This document shows, piece after piece, positions 1 to 8,892 of a DNA stretch of 64,000 bases. A model generated the notes under the pieces. It was given only the letters and a program-made list of their open reading frames with translations. It was not told the DNA's origin and made no database searches. The stretch is from Kaistella treverensis (GTDB taxonomy: Bacteria; Bacteroidota; Bacteroidia; Flavobacteriales; Weeksellaceae), in assembly GCF_900114045.1 (NCBI RefSeq), contig NZ_FORQ01000001.1, forward strand, positions 496,001 to 560,000, read 5' to 3'. Positions within the stretch are counted from its first letter, which is position 1; every line of letters starts with the position of its first letter. A program made the position numbers and the translations under genes.

Positions 1-477
1 CCGGGTACCGAAGAAGCGAAAACCATCGAGCCGGCCGAAGATTATATCTTGCCTTTTGGAAAAGGAAATATTATTTTGGAAGCCAACCCAGAAGAAACTG
101 AAAGAGGCAGAACAATGCTGATTGTGACTTATGGAATGGGAGTTTATTGGGCGAAAGAAGCCGCAAAAAATTTCGTCGGGCAGGTTGAAATTATCGATCT
201 GCGAACCTTAATTCCCTTAGATGAAAAACTGGTGTTCGAACGGGTAAAAATTCATGGAAAATGTTTGGTTTTAACCGAAGAACAGCTGAATAATTCATTT
301 GCAGAAGCTTTTGCACACCGGATTTCTAAAAACTGTTTCCAGTTTTTGGATGCGCCGGTGGAAGCCATGGGTTCTTTAAATTTACCTGCCGTTCCGATCA
401 ATTTGGTTTTGGAAAAAGAAATGCTTCCGAATGCGGAAAAACTTTCCAAAAAGATTGAAGAAATGTTGAAGAACTAA
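1..477 (+). CDS. 2-oxoacid dehydrogenase E1, beta-type C-terminal part (5'-truncated)
   Basis: The reading frame is open from base 1 and runs 158 codons to TAA at 475-477, so the gene begins outside the window; the TTG at 49 is internal. The visible protein matches the C-terminal transketolase-type domain of thiamine-diphosphate-dependent E1 (beta) subunits. It has a MLIVTYGMGVYWAKEAA segment, then EIIDLRTLIPLDEK, then VLTEEQ. In this family the domain takes part in dimerisation and in contacts to the E2 acyltransferase, for pyruvate or branched-chain 2-oxoacid oxidation. The substrate cannot be told from this fragment. In related genomes alpha and beta parts can be fused in one E1 chain, and that cannot be checked here. 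A stem-loop follows the stop. Confidence 0.8.
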   Translation, partial: PGTEEAKTIEPAEDYILPFGKGNIILEANPEETERGRTMLIVTYGMGVYWAKEAAKNFVGQVEIIDLRTLIPLDEKLVFERVKIHGKCLVLTEEQLNNSFAEAFAHRISKNCFQFLDAPVEAMGSLNLPAVPINLVLEKEMLPNAEKLSKKIEEMLKN

Positions 478-503
478 AACAAATTTCGTCTTAATTGAAA
501 ATG

Positions 504-535
504 AAAAATATGCTGCTTTAGCGGCATATTTTTTT
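504..535 (+). terminator. Stem-loop after E1 gene; member of interspersed family
   Basis: A 13-bp stem (504-516 with 521-533, one G-T pair) around a TTTA loop, followed by a T run, lies 27 bp after the E1 stop codon. It works on paper as an intrinsic terminator. It is also one of the best copies of the GCCG/GCTG-TTTTAGCGGC stem-loop family found throughout this window. Confidence 0.7.
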
Positions 536-537
536 AA

Positions 538-655
538 TTTAACCACAAAGTTGCAAAAGTTTTTATCTAACCACAAAGTGCACAAAGATTTTTTACAATG
601 TGCACAAAGCGAAAATAATCTGCGTGAATTCTTTGTGTCCTCTGTAATTAAAATT
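538..655. repeat. Degenerate CACAAAG-type intergenic repeat
   Basis: Within the 427-bp gap before ligA, TAACCACAAAG occurs twice as a direct repeat (540-550 and 568-578). Further ACAAAG words follow at about 581-586 and 602-607. On the right side an inverted relative lies at about 627-655 (CTTTGTGTCC followed by TCTGTAATTAAAATTA). The arrangement looks like an eroded palindromic element. No coding frame here looks real. The rest of the gap holds another stem-loop copy at 731-759 and the ligA promoter box. Confidence 0.5.
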
Positions 656-730
656 ACGTGCAATCATTTCAATTTTTCGTTGTTCAAAGAACGTCATTTT
701 TCTTCATCATCAAAATTTTAGAAAAAGTGG

Positions 731-759
731 AAAAAATGCCATATAAACGGCAAATTTTT
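731..759. repeat. Stem-loop family copy upstream of ligA
   Basis: A-run, GCC, spacer ATATAAAC, GGC, then AAATTTTT gives an imperfect palindrome. No gene ends here, so it is not an obvious terminator. It resembles the other interspersed copies. Confidence 0.5.
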
Positions 760-874
760 AATTCCTTCGTAAAAATTTCAGCGTTAATCGGCGAAAAATT
801 ATTACGCGACAATATTTAGACCATCAATTTAAATTTCAAAAAAAAGAAAAATCGGCCCGAAAATTTTTAAATGA

Positions 875-2908
<2,034 letters not shown>

Positions 2909-2927
2909 CGGCGAATTTTATTATTAT

Positions 2928-4046
2928 TTACGCTGCTTTATGAATGTAGCGCGAAAGTTTTATTCCCAGATCCGTCCAAACTATTTTGGGATTTCCGTTG
3001 CGTTCGAGGTGATAATTGGCTTCGGAAATTTCTTCTAAAATAGCTTCGATGTTTGCACCGTGTATGAATTTTGAAAAGCTTTCCCATTTGAATCCTCCGG
3101 ACTGAATCTTTTTGTACACCAATTCTTCGCCACCGTAATTCTGCAGCAGCGCAAGCCGGAACATTTCAGCACAATATTCGAGGAAATTCATTTGTTTCTC
3201 GCGGTTCCAAAGTGAAATTTTTCGGCCCCAAAGCACGATATTTTTCAGAAATTCCGGTTTCTTTTTCACCTGAAAAGCTTCGCGAACCCACATGATAAAA
3301 AGTTCTTCGTTTTCGGAACTTTCGTTTTCGACAGTCATGAGTTTTTGCGCGGTGTTCCAGTTTCCCTGCGCCTGAAAAAGAATTTCGGAAATTTTTGCCG
3401 TTTCAGCACCGAATTTTTTCTGAAGCGCTGCGCTTAAATATTCGTCGGAAATTTGTGGAACTTCAACAAGCTGCGTGCGCGAAAGAATGGTTTGCAACAT
3501 GTCACCGGCGTCGCTTGCAATTAATATGATATAGGTGTTTTTTGGCGGTTCTTCCAGGAATTTCAGGAATTTATTTGCCGCTTCGGTGTTCATTTTGTCA
3601 GCTTGCCAAACGATGAGGATTTTGCTGCCGCCTTCAAAACTTTTCAGCGCAAATTTCTTGTTGATTTCATCAACTTCGTCAGCGTAAATGGTGAGTTGTT
3701 TATTTTCCGATTCCAAAATCGCGTTCCAGTCTTCAGCATTTGAATATGGATTTTCTAAAATCATACCGCGAAATTCCTCGAAAAACTGCGAAGACCAACC
3801 AGTTTTATCGGATTTGAAAACGGGAAAACTGAAATGTAAATCGAGATGATTCAGATTGTCGACTTTAGAGGAAGCACTTTCATTTTCACGGGTCAGAATT
3901 TCTTTAGCAAAAGCCAGCGCGAGCGGCAACGTTCCGTAACCTTCTTTACCGATAAAAAGCTGTGCGTGGCTTACGCGGCGGTTTTCAATACTTTCTTTCA
4001 GCAGTTTTTTCAGGCTGTTTTGGCCAACAATATCTTCCCAATTCAT
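2928..4046 (-). CDS. holB: DNA polymerase III subunit delta'
   Basis: This is the clamp-loader delta' subunit, which helps load the sliding clamp onto primed DNA. The 372-residue protein opens with MNWEDIVGQNSLKKLLKESI and HAQLFIGKEGYGTLPLALAFA. The P-loop region reads GKEGYGT without the GKT lysine-threonine, as expected for the non-ATP-binding delta' subunit. The AAA+ core continues with KILIVWQADKMNTEAANKFLKFLEEPP and an SRT-type arginine-finger region, LSRTQLVE. The weakly conserved C-terminal part is typical of Bacteroidetes HolB. It is convergent with ligA. Confidence 0.9.
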   Translation of the reverse strand: MNWEDIVGQNSLKKLLKESIENRRVSHAQLFIGKEGYGTLPLALAFAKEILTRENESASSKVDNLNHLDLHFSFPVFKSDKTGWSSQFFEEFRGMILENPYSNAEDWNAILESENKQLTIYADEVDEINKKFALKSFEGGSKILIVWQADKMNTEAANKFLKFLEEPPKNTYIILIASDAGDMLQTILSRTQLVEVPQISDEYLSAALQKKFGAETAKISEILFQAQGNWNTAQKLMTVENESSENEELFIMWVREAFQVKKKPEFLKNIVLWGRKISLWNREKQMNFLEYCAEMFRLALLQNYGGEELVYKKIQSGGFKWESFSKFIHGANIEAILEEISEANYHLERNGNPKIVWTDLGIKLSRYIHKAA

Positions 4047-4103
4047 GCTTCAAAGATAATTTAAAATTTCATTTTTCTGAACTTCTAAATTCTTTGAAAA
4101 GCA

Positions 4104-4133
4104 GAAAAATTTGCCGTTCAAGCGACAAATTTT
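4104..4133. repeat. Stem-loop family copy upstream of holB
   Basis: AAAATTTGCCG, TTCAAG, CGACAAATTTT forms an A/T-flanked imperfect palindrome. It lies in the 271-bp divergent gap between holB and the next gene, so it is in the 5' region of both genes and not at an end. Confidence 0.45.
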
Positions 4134-4317
4134 CTCCGATTACATTTTCGGTAAAAATCACGCCGTTTTTCTGAATTAAAATTTTGCTGCTATAATGGCA
4201 TTTTTTTTCGAAATTCAGTACAGATTTGCGTCTTTAAGCTTAACAAACTTTAACCAAATGTGCTTTCACAGTTCAGTATTATTTAAGATATTTGCGCATT
4301 ATTTTTAAAAATAGAGA

Positions 4318-5592
4318 ATGAAAAGATTTTTTGTATTACCGATCATCGCGGCAGGTTATTTTATAAATGCCCAATCGATTGGTAATTCGCCTTACGCTGC
4401 CTTCGGAATTGGAGATGTAAAGTACGACAATACCGTAGATATCAATTCGATGGGTGGTGTTTCTACCGCGTATATCTGGGATTTTAACAACAGTTTTAAC
4501 TTCAGCAATCCGGCGGCGAACAAAAATTTAGGACTTACCAGTTTTAAAGTTGAAGGAACCAACGAAAATAATTTTTTCAAATCTGATTATAACGACGCCA
4601 ATTCTACAAAGCATTCCACTTATTTATCCAATATTTCGCTTGCTTTTCCGCTTTCACCAAAAGTGAAATTCGGTTTGGGTTACCAGCCTTACAGCTCGAA
4701 AAAATATGAAGTCCTTACGGAGGAAAAAAACGAAAATGGCGACACTACGGCGAGCAGTTTCCGCGGCGAAGGTGGTTTGAACATGATTCAGGCGGCTTTT
4801 TCGTATCAAATTTCACCGGAGTTTGCTTTAGGCGCAAGAACCAATTTCTATTTTGGAAATTTATATGACATTAATGAAGTTACTGCGAGCAACGCGGAGC
4901 TGATAAACGGTTACGAAACCCGAAATAAAATCAAAACCTTTAATTTTACTTTAGGAACCGCTTATCAGAAAGCTTTAGAAAAAGATAAAAAACTGACATT
5001 TGGTGCGACCTATTCCTTCGGAAATACAGGCCAAATGGAAAGCACTTATAAAAACAGCACCTATTTTTACGCGCCGGGCAAAATAAAAGCCAACGAAAGC
5101 ATTATTGAAGAAAGCGCCAGCGAAGACAAAAATCTGATCCCGATGGAAGTATCTGTTGGTGCCGGCTTGGGTAAAGATGGTAAATGGTTTGCCGGTACGC
5201 AGGTAGATTACAAAAAAGGTGAAACAGTACAATATTTAGGTCAGCCTTTCTCTTATCAGGATTCTTATAAAATTTCTGCTGGTGGATGGTTTATCCCTAA
5301 TTTCAACAATTTCCGCAGCTATTTTTCGCGTGTAACTTACCGTTACGGTGCGTATTATGAAAAAGGAAATCTTCAGCTGAACGGAACTGATATTAACCAG
5401 TTTGCGATTACCGGCGGCATGCATTTTCCGTTTGACAGCAACAGCGCGAGCCGCATGAGCGGAATTGATCTAGGTTTAGAACTGGGAAAACGCGGAACGC
5501 TTGAAAACAATTTAATCAGCCAGAATTTCATTAACCTGAGAATAGGAATTAACTTTGCAGATAAGTGGTTTAACAAACGACTTTATGATTAG
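4318..5592 (+). CDS. Outer-membrane beta-barrel protein of unknown function
   Basis: The 424-residue protein has a short signal peptide (MKRFFVLPIIAAGYFINAQ, cleavage probably after NAQ). Alternating aromatic/hydrophobic strands follow, such as FGLGYQPYSSKKYEV, FALGARTNFYFGN and ITGGMHFPFDSNS, as in outer-membrane beta-barrels. The early SIGNSPYAAFGIGDV and FNFSNPAANKNL recall the FadL/PorV-like start of Bacteroidetes outer-membrane proteins. I do not assign a substrate. The stop is 3 bp before lptC, so the two are surely co-transcribed, which points to an envelope role. A near-consensus -7 box (GATATTTG, about 4292-4299) lies upstream. Confidence 0.75.
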   Translation: MKRFFVLPIIAAGYFINAQSIGNSPYAAFGIGDVKYDNTVDINSMGGVSTAYIWDFNNSFNFSNPAANKNLGLTSFKVEGTNENNFFKSDYNDANSTKHSTYLSNISLAFPLSPKVKFGLGYQPYSSKKYEVLTEEKNENGDTTASSFRGEGGLNMIQAAFSYQISPEFALGARTNFYFGNLYDINEVTASNAELINGYETRNKIKTFNFTLGTAYQKALEKDKKLTFGATYSFGNTGQMESTYKNSTYFYAPGKIKANESIIEESASEDKNLIPMEVSVGAGLGKDGKWFAGTQVDYKKGETVQYLGQPFSYQDSYKISAGGWFIPNFNNFRSYFSRVTYRYGAYYEKGNLQLNGTDINQFAITGGMHFPFDSNSASRMSGIDLGLELGKRGTLENNLISQNFINLRIGINFADKWFNKRLYD

Positions 5593-5595
5593 AAA

Positions 5596-6186
5596 ATGAG
5601 TTTCCGAACTGCAATAAAATCTAAAAATATAGCCGCCCTTCTGGGTTGTGCTATATTTTTTGGTTTAATTTCCTGCGAAGAAGACCTTACGAAAATCAAC
5701 AAAAACCGAAATACCAATTTCCCGTCGCAGATTATTTACAACGCGAATATCGTGCAGCGCGATTCGGGAATGGTGAAATTACGCGCTACTGCTCCACTCA
5801 TTGAAAAATTTGAATATATAGATTCGCCGTACATCGTTGCGCGAAAAGGCATAAACATTCTTTTTTACGACAAAAAAAAACCGAATGTACCAGGAAAAAT
5901 TACGGCGAAATATGCGAAATTCAATGAAGTTAAAAAATTCTACGAAGCCAAAGGCAACGTACGAATTGTAAGTAATGAAAACCAAATGTTCGCCATGCAG
6001 TCCGTATATTGGGATCAGGTGAAACGCTTGATTTACACGGCGGACACGGTCTATGTAACCGACAAAGATGGCTCCACGCTCGTTGGCGCGAACGGAATGA
6101 AAGCTAAAGATGATTTTTCTGAATACACTTTTTTCAATAATTCCGGAGATATCAACGCGCAGAAAATTCCGGAAAAAGGCCGTTAA
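5596..6186 (+). CDS. lptC: LPS export ABC transporter periplasmic lipoprotein LptC
   Basis: LptC passes lipopolysaccharide from the LptBFG inner-membrane extractor to the periplasmic LptA bridge. The 196-residue product has a lipobox at FGLISC (Cys27), so it looks like a lipoprotein; that differs from the membrane-anchored LptC of E. coli but is usual in Bacteroidetes. It then shows the OstA/LptC-type beta-jellyroll pattern: IIYNANIVQRDSGMVKLRATAP, KYAKFNEVKKFYEAKGNVRI and RLIYTADTVYVTDKDGSTLVG. It follows the outer-membrane protein by 3 bp. An 11-bp perfect inverted repeat sits inside its signal-peptide codons. Confidence 0.85.
   Translation: MSFRTAIKSKNIAALLGCAIFFGLISCEEDLTKINKNRNTNFPSQIIYNANIVQRDSGMVKLRATAPLIEKFEYIDSPYIVARKGINILFYDKKKPNVPGKITAKYAKFNEVKKFYEAKGNVRIVSNENQMFAMQSVYWDQVKRLIYTADTVYVTDKDGSTLVGANGMKAKDDFSEYTFFNNSGDINAQKIPEKGR
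5623..5660. repeat. 11-bp perfect inverted repeat inside lptC start region
   Basis: AAAAATATAGC at 5623-5633 pairs perfectly with GCTATATTTTT at 5650-5660, with a 16-base spacer. It falls in codons 10-22 of lptC, in the signal peptide, and could fold in the mRNA just after the start codon. Confidence 0.6.
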
Positions 6187-6231
6187 AGCAGGCAATTTTT
6201 TCGATTTTCCTCACCTTCAAAAATTCATTTT

Positions 6232-7281
6232 ATGACTTTTCATGCTTTAGGTTTAATGTCCGGAACAAGTCTCGATGGCCTCGATATCTGTCACGCAGCT
6301 TTTGAAAAAGATGATTTTGGAAAATGGAATTTCGAAATTTTAAATGCTGAAACTTTTCCGTATTCGGAAGAATTGGAAAAAAAGCTTCGAAATGCCACGA
6401 AAATTTCTGCTGAAGAACTTTTCGAACTTCATTCCGAATTTGGTTTTTATTTGGGTGAAAAAGTTCTGGAATTTATCGAAAAATTTCAGCTTACAAACAT
6501 CGATTTAATTGCTTCGCACGGTCACACGGTTTTTCATCAGCCCGAAAAAAAATTTACGGTCCAGATTGGTGACGGACGCGCTATTAAAATTTTAACCGGA
6601 ATTCCCGTAGTTTATGATTTCCGAAGTCAGGATGTTTTAATGGGCGGAAACGGCGCGCCTTTGGTGCCGATTGGTGATGAACTATTATTTTCAGAATACG
6701 ACGCTTGCCTGAATATTGGCGGTTTTTCGAATATTTCATTTAAAGAAAATCAGCGCCGGGTAGCGTTCGATATTTGTCCCGTCAATATTGTTTTGAATAA
6801 ATTTGCTCAGAAACTAGGTAAAAATTTTGATGAAAACGGCGATTTTGCACGAAGCGGGAAAGTCAACACAGAGCTTTTAGAAAAGCTGAACAAGCTGTCA
6901 TTTTACCAGAAAAATCCACCAAAATCTCTCGGAATTGAATGGGTTTCCGAACATATTTTTCCATTGTTTAAAAACGGAAAAAGTGTTGATATTTTAGCAA
7001 CATTTACGGAACACGCGGCAGTGCAGATTGCGATGGTTTTCGAAAAATTCGGCCTTAAAAAGGTGCTTTTTTCCGGCGGCGGAACTTACAACCAATTTTT
7101 GATTGAAAGAATTAGTAATCATTCAAATGCTGAAATCATTATTCCTGGTGCCGAAATCATTAATTTTAAAGAAGCGCTCATCTTTGCTTTTATGGGCGTT
7201 TTGCGCTTTAAAAATGAAATAAACACCTTGGCTTCAGCCACCGGAAGTTCGCACGATCATTCGTCCGGACTTATTGTTTAA
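6232..7281 (+). CDS. anmK: Anhydro-N-acetylmuramic acid kinase
   Basis: AnmK cleaves and phosphorylates 1,6-anhydro-MurNAc to MurNAc-6-phosphate in cell-wall recycling. The 349 residues match the family. The phosphate-binding start MSGTSLDGLD lies at about 9-18. SHGHTVFHQP follows at about 95-104, then GGNGAPLVPIGDELLF with the conserved acidic residue region, CLNIGGFSNISF, and a late glycine-rich FSGGGTYN. The gene lies 45 bp after lptC and 18 bp before the nitrilase fusion, so it is probably part of one transcription unit. Confidence 0.95.
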   Translation: MTFHALGLMSGTSLDGLDICHAAFEKDDFGKWNFEILNAETFPYSEELEKKLRNATKISAEELFELHSEFGFYLGEKVLEFIEKFQLTNIDLIASHGHTVFHQPEKKFTVQIGDGRAIKILTGIPVVYDFRSQDVLMGGNGAPLVPIGDELLFSEYDACLNIGGFSNISFKENQRRVAFDICPVNIVLNKFAQKLGKNFDENGDFARSGKVNTELLEKLNKLSFYQKNPPKSLGIEWVSEHIFPLFKNGKSVDILATFTEHAAVQIAMVFEKFGLKKVLFSGGGTYNQFLIERISNHSNAEIIIPGAEIINFKEALIFAFMGVLRFKNEINTLASATGSSHDHSSGLIV

Positions 7282-7299
7282 CAAATTTAATTTAAGAAA

Positions 7300-8829
7300 A
7301 TGCAGATCGATATTAGAAATTTAGAAATCTATGATTATGATGAATTGCGGGAAACCATGCAGAAAGCGTATCCAACAATGTCCGAAAGCATCTGGTCCAA
7401 AAAAAGCATTCAAAAGCTCATAAAAATTTTTCCCGACGGTCAAATTTGCATCACCGTCGATGGAAAAATTGCCGCGGTTTGTCTCGCGCTGAAAGTTCAG
7501 TACGAGCTCTTTGGCGACGATCATACTTATAACGAAATCACGGGAAATTATACCTTTAACACTCATTCGGAAACCGGAAATGTTCTCTACGGAATTGAAA
7601 TTTTCGTGGATCCGGAATTCCGCGAATTGCGGCTCGCACGGCGTTTATACGATGCGCGTAAAGATTTGTGTGAAAAATTAAATCTAAAATCCATTATTAT
7701 AGGCGGTAGAATTCCGAATTATCATTTATACAGCGCGGAACTTTCGCCACGCCAATATATTCAGCAGGTTCGGAAAAAAGAAATTTATGATCCGGTTTTA
7801 AGTTTCCAGCTGGCGAATAATTTTCTGCCGATTCGAGTGCTGAAAAATTACCTGCCGGAAGACGCAAATTCCGAAGAAAACGCGGTTTTAATGCAGTGGA
7901 ACAACATCTATTACAGCAAAAAACCCAACACCATGCAGGATTCTGTAATCCGTTTGGGCTTAATTCAGTGGCAGATGCGGCATTTTAAAGACCTTGACGC
8001 TTTTTATGAGCAGGTAGAATTTTTCGTGAATGTGATGGCGGATTACAAATCGGATTTCATCATGTTCCCGGAATTTTTCAATACGCCGTTGCTTGCGCCT
8101 TTCAACCATTTGAGCGAAAGAGACAGCATGTTCAAACTGGCTGAACTTACGGAAGATATTAAGAATAAACTGTCTCAGCTCGCGATTGCGTACAACATCA
8201 ACATCGTTGGTGGAAGCATGCCTTTGGTGGAAAATGAGGAACTGTACAACATCAGCTATTTGCTGCACCGCGACGGAAAAATTGATGAACACCGAAAAGT
8301 CCACATCACACCGAACGAAAGAAAATATTACGGCATGAAAGGTGGAAATTCTATAAAAGTCATCGACACCGATTGCGGAAAAGTTGGTCTGGTGATTTGC
8401 TATGATGTAGAATTTCCGGAGTTGCCGCGACTCTTAGCCGATCAAGGCATGAAGATTCTGTTTGTTCCGTATTTAACCGATACTCAAAATGCATATATGC
8501 GCGTGCGGAATTGCGCTTCAGCAAGAGCGATTGAAAACGAATGTTACGTCGCGATTGCAGGTTGTGTGGGAAATTTGCCGGGTGTAAATAACATGGATAT
8601 CCAGTATGGTCAGGCTGCGGTTTTCACGCCGTCGGATTTTGCTTTCCCGTCCAACGCGATAAAAGGTGAAGCAACACCAAATACGGAATCTACACTAATT
8701 GTTGATGTTGATCTAAATCTGCTGAAAGAACTGCATCATTACGGTGCTGTACGCACGATGAGCGACCGCCGGAAAGATTTGTACGACACAATTTCTCATC
8801 AGGATTCGGAAACAGATTCGGAGCAATAA
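7300..8829 (+). CDS. GNAT acetyltransferase-nitrilase fusion protein
   Basis: Two domains are joined in 509 residues. Residues about 1-205 resemble a GNAT acyltransferase, with a core near GIEIFVDPEFRELRLARRLYDARK. Residues about 218-500 are a carbon-nitrogen hydrolase. Its Glu-Lys-Cys triad is visible as Glu258 (FPEFF), Lys333 (EHRKVHIT) and Cys367 (GLVICYDVEFPE). The nitrilase part would hydrolyse an amide or nitrile; the acetyltransferase acceptor is unknown. This architecture is a recognised class in Bacteroidetes and other bacteria. The start ATG at 7300 directly precedes MQIDIRNLEIYDYDEL. It is the last gene of the plus-strand run before a strong bidirectional terminator. Confidence 0.88.
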   Translation: MQIDIRNLEIYDYDELRETMQKAYPTMSESIWSKKSIQKLIKIFPDGQICITVDGKIAAVCLALKVQYELFGDDHTYNEITGNYTFNTHSETGNVLYGIEIFVDPEFRELRLARRLYDARKDLCEKLNLKSIIIGGRIPNYHLYSAELSPRQYIQQVRKKEIYDPVLSFQLANNFLPIRVLKNYLPEDANSEENAVLMQWNNIYYSKKPNTMQDSVIRLGLIQWQMRHFKDLDAFYEQVEFFVNVMADYKSDFIMFPEFFNTPLLAPFNHLSERDSMFKLAELTEDIKNKLSQLAIAYNINIVGGSMPLVENEELYNISYLLHRDGKIDEHRKVHITPNERKYYGMKGGNSIKVIDTDCGKVGLVICYDVEFPELPRLLADQGMKILFVPYLTDTQNAYMRVRNCASARAIENECYVAIAGCVGNLPGVNNMDIQYGQAAVFTPSDFAFPSNAIKGEATPNTESTLIVDVDLNLLKELHHYGAVRTMSDRRKDLYDTISHQDSETDSEQ

Positions 8830-8851
8830 TTACGTAATAAAATATAAAATC

Positions 8852-8882
8852 AAAAAAAATGCTGCTTTAGCGGCATTTTTTT
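8852..8882. terminator. Bidirectional terminator between nitrilase fusion and TonB receptor
   Basis: An A-run, TGCTGC, TTTA, GCGGCA and a T-run form a stem with one G-T pair between two convergent genes. A-rich left and T-rich right flanks let it serve both strands. It is nearly identical to the copy at 504-535. Confidence 0.75.
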
Positions 8883-8892
8883 CGTTTTTGAA

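Noticed and set aside
382-663. Minus-strand open frame of 93 codons after the E1 gene
   Set aside because: It runs over the E1 coding end, the terminator and the CACAAAG repeat, with no family-like composition.
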